A stretch of DNA of 50,712 nucleotides from Bradyrhizobium centrolobii (lineage in GTDB: Bacteria > Pseudomonadota > Alphaproteobacteria > Rhizobiales > Xanthobacteraceae). Location: NCBI RefSeq assembly GCF_001641635.1, contig NZ_LUUB01000062.1, positions 111,902 through 162,613 of the forward strand. The letters are read 5' to 3'. The notes beneath the pieces are model-generated. The model saw only the letters and a program-made list of their open reading frames with translations. It ran no database searches and had not been told where the DNA came from. Within the stretch, counting starts at the first letter, position 1. Every line of letters starts with the position of its first letter. Shown here in pieces: positions 37,284 through 45,580 of the stretch. The position numbers and the translations under genes were made by a program.

Positions 37284-38237
37284 ATGCTGAAATACCTCGC
37301 TAAAATTTCGATGGATATTTTCCCCTCGGTGCTCGCGACGATCATCGGGGCGTACATCGTTAATCATTACATCAACGCCAAGCCCGCGCCCGACGCCCCC
37401 GTAGCCGCCGTCGCACCCGCCCAGCCCACCAAGGATGCCAAGCCCGCCAACGTCGCTAACCTGCCGGCGCCGGGGGTCAAGGCCAAGGGCATTTCCGAGA
37501 AGACGGTGATGGACAAGGCGGCGCCCGAAAAGCCTGCAGCCGAAAAGCCGGCCGAGAAATCCGCCGATCAGCCGGCTGAGACCAAGGCCGCGGACACCAA
37601 GGCCGCAGACGTTGCCCCCGCCGAGACCGCTCCTCGCGGCCGGCCGCCGGCGCGTGAGAAGGCCGTCGCAAAGTCTACCCCGGCCGCCACTGCTCCCGCC
37701 GCCACTCCGGTGGTGGAGGCCAGTTCGGCTCCGGCCGGCGCCCCGACGGCTGCGACCCCCGATGCCAACGATCTCGCGCGCGCCGCGATCGAGCGCCTGC
37801 GCAAGTTTCCCGAGAGCAAGTCGCCCGAGAAGTCGTCTGAGCCTGCGGCACATGAGACGGCCCACGCGCCGGAAGCCGCGCCCCGTGGCCAGCAGGAAGC
37901 CCCGCGGGTCGTGACGGCGGCCCCGTCGGCTGTGCGGCCGCTGCCGCCGCCGATCACGGTGTCGACGCCGCCTGCCGAAGCCTATGGCAACGGCGCATCG
38001 TCGCCGGCGAACCCGCCCTACACGGCGTCAGTCGGCAACGACGATCCCAATCGGTTGACGCCGCCGGCTGATATTCCTGTCCCGTTGATCGCACCGCCGC
38101 TGGATTTGCGCGCCGACGCCGGCGGGTCCATGCCCGGATCCGTGCCGCGGCCGAAGGCGAATGTCGCCGACGACATGCTGTCGGGCGTCAAGTCGATGTT
38201 CCACGCCGTCCTGCCGAAGAACATTACGCCGGACTAA
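37284..38237 (+). CDS. Membrane-anchored Ala/Pro/Lys-rich protein, unknown function
   Basis: A 317-residue protein from the ATG at 37284 (frame open to 37227). One hydrophobic segment near the N-terminus (about residues 9-26, MDIFPSVLATIIGAYIVNHY) is followed by about 270 residues of low-complexity sequence with AEKPAEK-type repeats and Pro-rich stretches. A short conserved-looking C-terminal piece follows (VADDMLSGVKSMFHAVLPKN). No enzyme motif is present. The layout is that of an envelope-spanning or linker protein, similar in style to TolA's middle region but unrelated in detectable sequence. I do not recognise the family. Confidence 0.75.
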   Translation: MLKYLAKISMDIFPSVLATIIGAYIVNHYINAKPAPDAPVAAVAPAQPTKDAKPANVANLPAPGVKAKGISEKTVMDKAAPEKPAAEKPAEKSADQPAETKAADTKAADVAPAETAPRGRPPAREKAVAKSTPAATAPAATPVVEASSAPAGAPTAATPDANDLARAAIERLRKFPESKSPEKSSEPAAHETAHAPEAAPRGQQEAPRVVTAAPSAVRPLPPPITVSTPPAEAYGNGASSPANPPYTASVGNDDPNRLTPPADIPVPLIAPPLDLRADAGGSMPGSVPRPKANVADDMLSGVKSMFHAVLPKNITPD

Positions 38238-38261
38238 GGCGCCTGCGTCGCCCCAGGCCCG

Positions 38262-38909
38262 TCAGCCGCCGACACGGGCAAGGCCGCTGCGCGCGGCGTC
38301 GTCACGCGGACGAAGGGCGACCGCCTTGGTGTAGGACGCCGCCGCCTTGGCCCTGTCACCCAGCCGCTCATAGGCGATTCCCCGCGTCGTCCAGACCTGG
38401 GCATTGTGCGGATCGGCCTCGGACGCCTCGTCGAGATCGGCCGCCGCTTCCCTGACCTTGCCGACGGCGAGATAACTGATGGCACGGCCGAGCAGCGGCT
38501 CGGCCTTCTGCGGGTTGAGCCCGCTCGCAGCGCTGAAATCGGCGATCGCGAAGTCGTGCTCGTTGTTGCCCTGGTAGATCAGCGCGCGGCCGTAGAGCGC
38601 CTGCGCATTATAGGGATCGAGCGCGACCGCGCGATTGAACTCGTCCAGCGCGGCCGCCGTTTCTCCCGACTTGGCCAGCGCCTGGCCTTTCGCGGTGTGG
38701 GCCTGGGCCTCGCTGACATTGCCGGCGCTGACGGCGCTCTCGGTGGCCGCAGCCTTGGGGGCCTCCTGCGGCTTTTCCTTCTCCGGCATCAGCGATCCCA
38801 GGTCGAAGGAGCAGCCCGAGAGCGCGATCGCCATCAAGGCGAGCGCAAGCGGTTGCTGCCAGCCTTGACGTGATCGTGCAAAGCTGCGTCCAGGGAAAGG
38901 GGGGGCCAT
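38262..38909 (-). CDS. TPR-repeat lipoprotein
   Basis: A 215-residue protein. The signal peptide ends in the lipobox ALSGC, with the lipidated cysteine near residue 33. An Ala/Glu/Lys-rich spacer follows, then about four TPR units (AHTAKGQALAKSGETAAALD, AQALYGRALIYQGNNEHDFA, AEPLLGRAISYLAVGKVREA, AQVWTTRGIAYERLGDRAKA). TPR lipoproteins usually scaffold envelope complexes. Its role is unassigned. It lies convergent to the Ala/Pro-rich gene (24 bp apart) and downstream of rpsU on the same strand, separated by the rpsU terminator. Confidence 0.88.
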   Translation of the reverse strand: MAPPFPGRSFARSRQGWQQPLALALMAIALSGCSFDLGSLMPEKEKPQEAPKAAATESAVSAGNVSEAQAHTAKGQALAKSGETAAALDEFNRAVALDPYNAQALYGRALIYQGNNEHDFAIADFSAASGLNPQKAEPLLGRAISYLAVGKVREAAADLDEASEADPHNAQVWTTRGIAYERLGDRAKAAASYTKAVALRPRDDAARSGLARVGG

Positions 38910-38970
38910 CTACGGTTCGCTCGCGCTGGTGCCGCATCGGTAGTGCCCCGTCCCAGAAAAGGCACCGCTG

Positions 38971-39001
38971 CAAAACAATAACGCGGGCCAAGGGCCCGCG
39001 T
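38971..39001 (-). terminator. Rho-independent terminator after rpsU
   Basis: On the minus strand, a perfect 9-bp stem (ACGCGGGCC and GGCCCGCGT at 38981-39001, 3-nt loop) is followed by TATTGTTTTG. It lies about 33 bp beyond the rpsU stop. Confidence 0.85.
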
Positions 39002-39034
39002 CATCGAAAACTCAGTCTTGCAAATCCGGCGAAA

Positions 39035-39331
39035 TCAACGCGGTCCGCGCGGACCTGCACCCGGGCCGCCACGGCCGCCGCGCTCGCCACCGGGACCTGC
39101 GCCGAACACCGGCTTCGGCTTCATCGGCAGCAAGCCTTCACGCTGCAGCTTCTTGCGGGCGAGCTTGCGCGCGCGGCGCACGGCCTCGGCCTTTTCGCGG
39201 GCCTTCTTCTCGGAGGGCTTTTCGTAATGACCGCGGAGCTTCATCTCGCGGAAAATTCCCTCGCGCTGCATCTTCTTCTTCAGCGCCTTGAGGGCTTGAT
39301 CGACATTGTTATCGCGAACGAGAACCTGCAC
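39035..39331 (-). CDS. rpsU: Small ribosomal subunit protein bS21
   Basis: A 98-residue protein matching S21: VLVRDNNVDQALKALKKKMQ, REGIFREMKLRGHYEKPSEK, then KAREKAEAVRRARKLARKK. Start codon is GTG at 39331, preceded at good spacing by GAGGA. The last 25 residues are a Gly/Arg/Pro-rich tail (AGPGGERGGRGGPGAGPRGP), making it longer than the roughly 71-residue enterobacterial protein. S21 helps the 30S subunit select mRNA starts. Monocistronic, with its own terminator. Confidence 0.95.
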   Translation of the reverse strand: MQVLVRDNNVDQALKALKKKMQREGIFREMKLRGHYEKPSEKKAREKAEAVRRARKLARKKLQREGLLPMKPKPVFGAGPGGERGGRGGPGAGPRGPR

Positions 39332-39596
39332 GCGGCATCCTCTTCAGTGGATCGGATTTGAATTCTGGTAAGTCCAAGGGGATGGCGAAAAAGCGCAAGC
39401 CCTTAACCTTGAGCGCGCGGATGTATCAGACAAAAGCAGAGATGTCCACCTGCCAAGCGGCGTTTCGGGCCAAGATAAGCCATTAAATGAGGCAAAAATG
39501 CCCTTGTGCGGCCGCGATTTGGGTGATTTGGCGCCAAGGACGAGGCCGTAGCCGGAGCTTTGCTCCGGAAATCTTGGAAATCAGGGGAGACCCCAC

Positions 39597-40319
39597 ATGG
39601 AAATGAAGAAGTATGCCGCCGAGGCCATCGGCACCTTTTGGCTCACATTCGCGGGGTGCGGCAGCGCGGTGATCGCTGCCGGCTTTCCGCAGGTCGGGAT
39701 CGGCCTGGTCGGCGTGTCCCTGGCGTTCGGCCTGAGCGTGGTCACCATGGCCTACGCGATCGGCCACATTTCGGGTTGCCATCTCAATCCGGCCGTCACG
39801 GTCGGCCTTGCCGCGGGTGGCCGGTTCCCGACGGGGCAGATCCTGCCGTATATCGTCGCGCAGGTCGTCGGCGCGATCGTCGCGGCCACACTGCTCTATG
39901 TCATCGCAAGCGGCGCTCCAGGCTTCGACGTCACCAAGGGCTTTGCATCGAACGGCTATGGTGCGCATTCGCCCGGCCAGTACGGCATGGTCGTGTGCTT
40001 CATTACCGAGGTGGTGATGACCATGATGTTCCTGTTCATCATCATGGGGGCCACCCATGGCCGCGCGCCCGCGGGCTTCGCGCCGCTCGCGATCGGGCTT
40101 ACGCTGGTGATGATCCATCTTGTCAGCATTCCCGTCACCAACACGTCGGTGAACCCGGCGCGCAGCACGGGCCCTGCGCTGTTCGTCGGGGGCTGGGCGC
40201 TGGCACAGCTTTGGATGTTCTGGGTCGCACCACTGATCGGCGGCGCACTGGGCGGGGTGATCTATCGCTGGCTCAGCGAGGAGCCCACAGGCGTCGTCGC
40301 AGGCGTGAAGACGGCGTGA
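39597..40319 (+). CDS. aqpZ: Aquaporin Z
   Basis: A 240-residue channel with six membrane helices and both half-helix NPA motifs (GCHLNPAVTVGLA and TNTSVNPARSTGPALF). The AqpZ-like start is KKYAAEAIGTFWLTFAGCGS. The residues around the second NPA (Asn-Pro-Ala-Arg-Ser) fit water-selective aquaporins rather than glycerol channels. AGGGGA lies just upstream of the ATG at 39597. A small hairpin (CCGGAGC, TTT, GCTCCGG at 39552-39568) lies in the leader. It converges with purK. Confidence 0.96.
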   Translation: MEMKKYAAEAIGTFWLTFAGCGSAVIAAGFPQVGIGLVGVSLAFGLSVVTMAYAIGHISGCHLNPAVTVGLAAGGRFPTGQILPYIVAQVVGAIVAATLLYVIASGAPGFDVTKGFASNGYGAHSPGQYGMVVCFITEVVMTMMFLFIIMGATHGRAPAGFAPLAIGLTLVMIHLVSIPVTNTSVNPARSTGPALFVGGWALAQLWMFWVAPLIGGALGGVIYRWLSEEPTGVVAGVKTA

Positions 40320-40356
40320 TCGGCAAGCGGGATCGCAGGCAGTCGCCGCGGTCCCG

Positions 40357-41463
40357 TCACTTGCCTTTCGGCGGCCTGACTTCGGTGACGTGGCCCATCT
40401 TGCGGCCGGGGCGCGGCGCGCCCTTGCCGTAGATGTGGATGGTGGCACCCTGGACGGTCAGCCACTCCTCGTAGCTGTTGATCTCGTCGCCGATCAGGTT
40501 GGTCATGGTGACGACCTCGCCGTGACGCACGGGCTTGCCGAGCGGCCAGCCGGCAATCGCACGGATATGCTGCTCGAACTGGGAGACAGACGCGCCGTCG
40601 AGCGTCCAGTGCCCGGAATTGTGCACGCGCGGGGCGATCTCGTTGACCAGCACCTTCGGTCCGGTGCCGTTGGCGAGCACGAACATCTCGACCGCCAGCA
40701 CGCCGACATAGTCGAGTGCGCTCGCGATCCTGCTCGCGACGCTGCGCGCCTCATCCGCGAGCGAATCCGGAATCGGCGCCGGCGCGCGGGACAGTTTCAG
40801 GATGTGATCGCGGTGCTCGTTCTCGGTGACGTCGAAGCATTCGACCTGGCCCGCAGCCGAGCGCGCGGCGATCACGGAGATCTCTCGTTCGAACGGCACG
40901 AAGGCTTCGAGGATCGCCTGCTTGGTGCCGAGGCTCGTCCATACCTTGGCGATGTCGTCGCCCTCGCGGATGATGGCCTGGCCCTTGCCGTCATAGCCGA
41001 AGCGGCGGGTCTTCAGCACCGCCGGAAGTCCGATCCTGAAGATCGCCTCCCGCAAGGAGGTGACCGAGGTGACGTCGGCATAGACGGCGGTGCCGATCCC
41101 GAGTCGGGCCACAAAATCCTTCTCGGCGAGCCGGTCCTGGGTGGTCTCGAGGATCTTTCGATTGGGCAGCACGGGGCGGCGCGCGTCCAGCACCATCGCG
41201 GCTGCGGCCGGCACGTTCTCGAATTCGTAGGTGATCACGTCGACGTCGTTGGCGAACAGCTCCAGCGCCTCGACATCGGCATATTCGGCGCAGGTCGCGT
41301 TCAGCACGACGTCGAAGGCCGGCGAATCCGGATCGGGCGAGAACACCTGGCAGCGCAGGCCGAGCCGCGCCGCGGCCATGGCCAGCATCCGGCCGAGTTG
41401 TCCGCCGCCGAGGATTCCGATGGTGTCGCCGGGCTTCAGCTTCACCCGATTGGTGTCAGTCAC
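40357..41463 (-). CDS. purK: PurK, N5-carboxyaminoimidazole ribonucleotide synthase
   Basis: A 368-residue ATP-grasp enzyme that carboxylates aminoimidazole ribonucleotide using ATP and bicarbonate in purine synthesis. Features: GDTIGILGGGQLGRMLA at the N-terminus, TYEFENVP, the LKTRRFGYDGKGQ glycine-rich loop, FVPFEREISVIAAR and the VNEIAPRVHNSGHWTLDG active-site stretch. The start is GTG at 41463, overlapping the purE stop by 4 bp (GTGA). Second gene of the purE-purK operon. Confidence 0.97.
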   Translation of the reverse strand: MTDTNRVKLKPGDTIGILGGGQLGRMLAMAAARLGLRCQVFSPDPDSPAFDVVLNATCAEYADVEALELFANDVDVITYEFENVPAAAAMVLDARRPVLPNRKILETTQDRLAEKDFVARLGIGTAVYADVTSVTSLREAIFRIGLPAVLKTRRFGYDGKGQAIIREGDDIAKVWTSLGTKQAILEAFVPFEREISVIAARSAAGQVECFDVTENEHRDHILKLSRAPAPIPDSLADEARSVASRIASALDYVGVLAVEMFVLANGTGPKVLVNEIAPRVHNSGHWTLDGASVSQFEQHIRAIAGWPLGKPVRHGEVVTMTNLIGDEINSYEEWLTVQGATIHIYGKGAPRPGRKMGHVTEVRPPKGK

Positions 41464-41948
41464 GCCTTGTCCTCCGGGCGCTCGGCAACCGCCTCGGTCT
41501 GCGCCTTGCGCCAGGCGGCTAGGCGATCGGACAGCGCCGGATCGGACAATGCCAGCACGGCTGCCGCGAGCAGCGCCGCGTTGATTGCGCCCGCCTTGCC
41601 GATGGCCAGGGTGCCGACCGGGATGCCCGCCGGCATCTGGACGATCGAATAGAGCGAATCGATGCCCTTGAGCGTCTTGGATTCGACGGGGACGCCGAAG
41701 ACGGGGAGTTCCGTCAGCGCCGCCGCCATGCCGGGCAGATGGGCCGCGCCACCGGCGCCGGCGATGATGACCTTGAAGCCTGCCGCCTTGGCGCCCTTGG
41801 CGAAGGCGAACAGTCGATCCGGCGTCCGGTGCGCCGAGACGATGTGGCTTTCGCAGGCAACGCCAAGTGCTGCCAGCGTATCGGCGGCATGCCGCATGGT
41901 GTCCCAGTCCGACTGGCTTCCCATGATGATGGCGATCGGCGCGGTCAT
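41460..41948 (-). CDS. purE: PurE, N5-CAIR mutase
   Basis: A 162-residue class I PurE that converts N5-CAIR to CAIR, the step after PurK. It has IAIIMGSQSDWDTM, ESHIVSAHRTPDRLF (the catalytic-histidine loop), IIAGAGGAAHLPGMAA and GVPVESKTLKGIDSLYSIVQMP. The ATG at 41948 gives the standard length; the frame is open to 42026 without a better start. It overlaps purK by 4 bp. Divergent from the GGDEF gene, about 90-140 bp away depending on the start chosen for that gene. Confidence 0.97.
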   Translation of the reverse strand: MTAPIAIIMGSQSDWDTMRHAADTLAALGVACESHIVSAHRTPDRLFAFAKGAKAAGFKVIIAGAGGAAHLPGMAAALTELPVFGVPVESKTLKGIDSLYSIVQMPAGIPVGTLAIGKAGAINAALLAAAVLALSDPALSDRLAAWRKAQTEAVAERPEDKA

Positions 41949-42084
41949 GACGTCAATTGTGCTCGGGAATACAGAAACATAGGCCAGATTATCGGTTCCG
42001 GCCGGCGGCTCGCAAGGCGGTGGCAAGGAGAAGGGAATGCACTATCCTGTCTTGGTGAATCCCCGCAAGCCTTCATTGAGCAGG

Positions 42085-42792
42085 ATGCCCATGAAGAAAC
42101 GAAAAAGGGCGACCGCTGCGAAGGCCAAAATGGCCCGAAAGACCAGCGGGAGCCGATCCAGGACCCCGCCCAAGCGTTCGGCCGGACGGGCGCGACGCCG
42201 TGCGGCGGCCGACGTCGGCGCCAAGGCAACCATCCGCAGCTTGCGGGCCAAGCTCAAGGAGGCGCTGGGGCGGGTGGCGGAACTCGAGGCGGCGGCCGAC
42301 ACCGATTTCCTGCTCGGCATTCCCAACCGGCGCGGTTTCGAGCGCGAGCTCCAGCGCGCCATTGCCTACATGAAGCGCTACCGCGCCAGCGGTGCATTGA
42401 TCGTGCTCGATGTCGATCGGCTGAAGCCGATCAACGACACCTTCGGCCATGCCGCCGGCGACGAGGTCCTCAAGGCGATCGCCGGCACGCTGACGCGGCA
42501 GGTGCGCGCGTCGGACGTGGTCGGCCGGCTCGGCGGCGACGAATTTGCGCTGCTGTTGTGGAATCTCAGCGAGACCGATGCCAAGGCGAAGGCTGCTGCC
42601 TTCGAGCAGGCGATCGACGAATTGTCCTTCGTCTTTCGCGGCCAGCACGCGAACGCGGGCGCTTCCGCCGGTGTGGCGCTGCTCGGTCCGCAGTCCGATG
42701 CAGGCCGCGCGCTGGAAGAGGCCGACGCTGCGATGTATGTGCGCAAGGCGCACCGGCGGCATGAGCCGCGGATCAGGCAGGTCGGTGGCTGA
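42085..42792 (+). CDS. Soluble GGDEF-domain diguanylate cyclase
   Basis: A 235-residue protein if started at ATG 42085; ATG 42037 (251 residues) and ATG 42091 are alternatives. The N-terminal 45 residues are very rich in Lys and Arg, followed by a predicted coiled coil (TIRSLRAKLKEALGRVAELE). It then has a GGDEF domain with LDVDRLKPINDTFGHAAGD, an intact GGDEF motif in GRLGGDEFALLL, and an RxxD inhibitory site (RASD) five residues before it. It should make c-di-GMP and be product-inhibited. No sensor domain or membrane segment is present; the coiled coil probably controls dimerisation. Confidence 0.88.
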   Translation: MPMKKRKRATAAKAKMARKTSGSRSRTPPKRSAGRARRRAAADVGAKATIRSLRAKLKEALGRVAELEAAADTDFLLGIPNRRGFERELQRAIAYMKRYRASGALIVLDVDRLKPINDTFGHAAGDEVLKAIAGTLTRQVRASDVVGRLGGDEFALLLWNLSETDAKAKAAAFEQAIDELSFVFRGQHANAGASAGVALLGPQSDAGRALEEADAAMYVRKAHRRHEPRIRQVGG

Positions 42793-42793
42793 T

Positions 42794-43045
42794 CTAAAGC
42801 GCGCCAAGGTCTTCCGGCACGCTGCCGAATTTGCGAAGCAGCTTGGCGTCACCAAACTCGCCGGTCATGGGATCGCCGCTGCGGCTGAACGCGACCGCGC
42901 CGATGTGGCCGGCGCCGCGCGCCAGGATCTCGGCGCGCCGCAGGGCGGCGGCCGAGTTCTGGCATTCCTCCGCGGTGCCTGCGACCGGCGATCCGTCGGC
43001 ATCGATCAGGAAGGGCATTGCAACGTAGTAGGTGACATCCGACAT
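42794..43045 (-). CDS. Small conserved-looking protein, unknown function
   Basis: An 83-residue soluble protein (MSDVTYYVAMPFLIDADGSP, then VAGTAEECQNSAAALRRAEI). It has no signal peptide or membrane segment. The ATG at 43045 is clear. Its 3' end nearly abuts the convergent GGDEF gene (1 bp apart). It probably shares a transcript with the next upstream gene (43068-43286). I do not recognise the family with certainty. Confidence 0.7.
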   Translation of the reverse strand: MSDVTYYVAMPFLIDADGSPVAGTAEECQNSAAALRRAEILARGAGHIGAVAFSRSGDPMTGEFGDAKLLRKFGSVPEDLGAL

Positions 43046-43067
43046 GGCGTTGCTCCGGGTAGGGAGG

Positions 43068-43286
43068 TCAGGCGGCGCTGCTTTTGCTCCGCATCTTGTT
43101 GCGCGAGGTCTCCGGGATGCAGCCGGCCGTGATCGCCGCCTGCAATTCCTCGAGCTCCGCCTCCAGATATTCGTTGGCCATGATCAGCGCCTTGATGGTG
43201 CTGCGCAGATTGCCGTCGCACATCGCGATCGCCTGATCGCAGGCTTGTTCATAGTGACTGTTGTCGAAGGGCACGGTTGCTGACAT
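43068..43286 (-). CDS. Small hypothetical protein
   Basis: A 72-residue protein from the ATG at 43286 (frame open to 43367). The sequence (MSATVPFDNSHYEQACDQAI, then NLRSTIKALIMANEYLEAEL) is mostly helical and acidic in the middle, ending in a basic tail (TSRNKMRSKSSAA). No known domain recognised. It precedes the 83-residue gene by 22 bp on the same strand. Confidence 0.65.
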   Translation of the reverse strand: MSATVPFDNSHYEQACDQAIAMCDGNLRSTIKALIMANEYLEAELEELQAAITAGCIPETSRNKMRSKSSAA

Positions 43287-43430
43287 GGGCGTTTTCCTGG
43301 GGGCGGTTGGCTCGTAAATGTTCTTCTTTTGTTCTTGGCGAGTCAAGCGCAATCGGATGCCGTCCAATGTTCGGAGACAGGACCGACACGCGAAGTCCCA
43401 AGGTCGGCCGCTACGGCCAACTTGTCGCGA

Positions 43431-43637
43431 TCAGGCGATGATGTCGGGCGTGATCTGGTCTTCGATGAATGCGATACGGTCGCGCAACAACAGCTTGCGC
43501 TTCTTCAGGCGTTGCAGGCGCAATAGGTCGGGGGCAGGCGACTGATGCAGTGCATCGATCGCCGCGTCGAGATCTCGGTGTTCCTGCTGCAACCGGGCGA
43601 GCTCGGCTTCGAGTTCGCGCGCGTCTTCCTTGGTCAT
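43431..43637 (-). CDS. YdcH/DUF465-family small coiled-coil protein (copy 1)
   Basis: A 68-residue helical protein with the DUF465 pattern: a heptad-rich first helix (ARELEAELARLQQEHRDLDA), a short break near PAPD, and LLRLQRLKKRKLLLRDRIAF as second helix. The function of the family is unknown. It is divergent from a second, different DUF465 gene at 43970. Sharing the KKRKLLLRDRI / RRKLMVKDQI core shows they are paralogous. Confidence 0.85.
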   Translation of the reverse strand: MTKEDARELEAELARLQQEHRDLDAAIDALHQSPAPDLLRLQRLKKRKLLLRDRIAFIEDQITPDIIA

Positions 43638-43969
43638 GATCTGCGGTGGCCGAAAAACCCGATGAGCTCTAAAACAAAGGCTGTGGACGCCCTGTGGAAA
43701 TTATCGTCCTTGCGCGGCATGATCGCAAGCGATCTCCGATCGTCGCTCACCGTTCTCTCGCAAGATATTTCAGCGAGTCGTCGCGGTGCCGAGCGAGCAC
43801 ATTGATATCACGGGTTTTTCTCGAGCGGTTCCTTACTCACGCTTCATTACATATGAATTTTCAAAAATGACGCTGCGACGACGGATAATCGTCGACAGAA
43901 CGAATCGCTGATGTACACTTCGCCGTCCGGATCGAATCCTGAGGTTCAACCCTACCGAGGAGGTTTCGA
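43638..43969. other. Divergent intergenic region between two YdcH-like genes
   Basis: 332 bp without a supported gene. The stretch about 43825-43880 is A/T-rich and likely contains promoters for one or both genes. No confident -35/-10 pair or operator palindrome could be named. A GGAAC...CGTG pattern on the minus strand was considered and rejected as an ECF promoter. Confidence 0.5.
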
Positions 43970-44155
43970 ATGACAATTCAGGCACATCTGGTTGAATTGG
44001 AGCGGAAGCACAAACTTCTCGAAAACGAATTGCACGAAGCACTCGTGCACCTTTCAACAGACGACCTGCAAATTGTTGAGTTGAAGCGCCGGAAGCTGAT
44101 GGTCAAGGACCAAATCGAGCGGTTGAAGCATAACTCGGACGACACGCTCCACTAG
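43970..44155 (+). CDS. YdcH/DUF465-family small coiled-coil protein (copy 2)
   Basis: A 61-residue helical protein (MTIQAHLVELERKHKLLENE, then DLQIVELKRRKLMVKDQIER). It has the same two-helix layout as the minus-strand copy at 43431-43637. A strong ribosome site (GAGGAGG) lies 5-6 bp before the ATG. Stands alone; a weak CCCTT/AAGGG hairpin lies about 32 bp after the stop. Confidence 0.88.
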   Translation: MTIQAHLVELERKHKLLENELHEALVHLSTDDLQIVELKRRKLMVKDQIERLKHNSDDTLH

Positions 44156-44265
44156 TAACCCCCAAATACAGCGTAGAGTTGATCGTACCCTTTCATGAAG
44201 GGGTGAGTGCTATTGCGCACATCCCTTCATTTGGGTCGCACCGCGCAATCATCGTTGTGCGGGAT

Positions 44266-45369
44266 CTAGAGTCCTGCGAGCTCGGCGACGTGGTCCGCGA
44301 TCGCGAGCGATGATGTCAGGCCCGGCGATTCGATGCCGAACAGATTGATCAGGCCCTCGACGCCATGGTCGCGCGGGCCCTGCATCAGGAAGTCCTGCGT
44401 GGCGACTGCCGGCGGCACGATCTTCGGGCGGATGCCTGAATAGCTCGGCATCAACGCGCCATCAGGCAGCGTCGGCCAATATTTGCGGATGGCCGGATAA
44501 AAGCGCTCTGCGCGCGATGGATCGACGGCATAGTCGAGCATCTCGATCCATTCGACGTCCGGACCGAACCGCGCCTGCCCTGCCATGTCCAGCGTCAGAT
44601 GTACGCCGAGCCCGCCGGGCTCGGGCACCGGATAGATCAGGTGCGAGAACGGCGCCCTTGCGCTGCAACTGAAGTAGTTTCCCTTGGCGAGGTAAGCCGG
44701 CGGAATCCGGTCCAGCGGCATGCCGTCGATGTGGCGCGCCACGGTCGTCGCCGAGAGCCCGGCGGCGTTGACCAGGAGGTCGCACTGCAGCGTCATCGGC
44801 GCCTCGCCGCCGGCGTCGACCTCGATGATGCCGCCCGATGCCTTGGCGCGGATGAGCGGGGTGTGAAACGCAAAGGCCGCGCCGGCCGCCTCGGCCTCGC
44901 CGAGCAGCGAGAGCATGTAGGCGTGGCTGTCGATGATGCCCGTCGAAGGCGAGAGCAGCGCAGCGTCGCAGGCGAGCGCCGGCTCCAGCGCGCGCGCGGC
45001 CCCACCCGAGAGCAACTGCATGTCGAGCACGCCATTGGCCTCGGCATGCGCCTTGATCGATTGCAGCTTGTCGGTTTCCTTCGGAGTGGTCGCGACGATC
45101 AGCTTGCCGCAGTTCTTGTGCGGGATGCCGCGCTCGGCGCAGTATTGGTAGAGCGCATGCTTGCCGCTGACGCACATGCGCGCCATCCAGCTCCCGGCGC
45201 GATAGTAGATCCCGGCGTGGATCACCTCGCTGTTGCGCGAGGATGTGACGGTGCCGATGGCCTCAGCCTCCTCCAGCACGATCACCTCGCGCCCGGCCTG
45301 CGCGAGCCGCCGGGCGACCGCGAGCCCGATGACGCCCGCTCCGATCACGACGCAGTCGACCTTATCCAT
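44266..45369 (-). CDS. FAD-dependent L-2-hydroxyglutarate oxidase-like enzyme
   Basis: A 367-residue DAO-type flavoprotein. The FAD-binding start is CVVIGAGVIGLAVARRLAQA, followed by SSRNSEVIHAGIYYRAGSWM and KHALYQYCAERGIPHKNCGK, which are typical of the L-2-hydroxyglutarate oxidase/dehydrogenase group (LhgO, YgaF). The end has GLINLFGIESPGLTSSLAIA. Related oxidoreductases (GlpD- or glycine-oxidase-like) share the fold, so substrate assignment is probable rather than sure. Its start is 211 bp from the divergent PAS-GGDEF-EAL gene. Confidence 0.82.
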   Translation of the reverse strand: MDKVDCVVIGAGVIGLAVARRLAQAGREVIVLEEAEAIGTVTSSRNSEVIHAGIYYRAGSWMARMCVSGKHALYQYCAERGIPHKNCGKLIVATTPKETDKLQSIKAHAEANGVLDMQLLSGGAARALEPALACDAALLSPSTGIIDSHAYMLSLLGEAEAAGAAFAFHTPLIRAKASGGIIEVDAGGEAPMTLQCDLLVNAAGLSATTVARHIDGMPLDRIPPAYLAKGNYFSCSARAPFSHLIYPVPEPGGLGVHLTLDMAGQARFGPDVEWIEMLDYAVDPSRAERFYPAIRKYWPTLPDGALMPSYSGIRPKIVPPAVATQDFLMQGPRDHGVEGLINLFGIESPGLTSSLAIADHVAELAGL

Positions 45370-45580
45370 GATTGTGCGGAGTTTCTGCTGGAGGTGCCGA
45401 GGGCGCGGGGACTTGTTTGCCTGGAAAACGTGCCTCAGGGCCGCCTTCCATTAAGGAAGCATTTATCATGTCAGGGCAATTGCCGTGTTTCACGTCACAT
45501 TTTTCTGCCGCGCTTACAGGCGTTTACCCGATCCAAACCCGTGAAGCCAGACAATCCGCAGTTGAAATCGCGGGTGGCTG

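Noticed and set aside
40320..40360. Imperfect inverted sequence in the aqpZ-purK convergent gap as a two-way terminator
   Set aside because: Stem is interrupted and there is no T run on either strand.
43800..43840. GGAAC...CGTG on the minus strand resembling an EcfG general-stress promoter
   Set aside because: Spacing is about 15 bp and the -10 element does not match CGTT.
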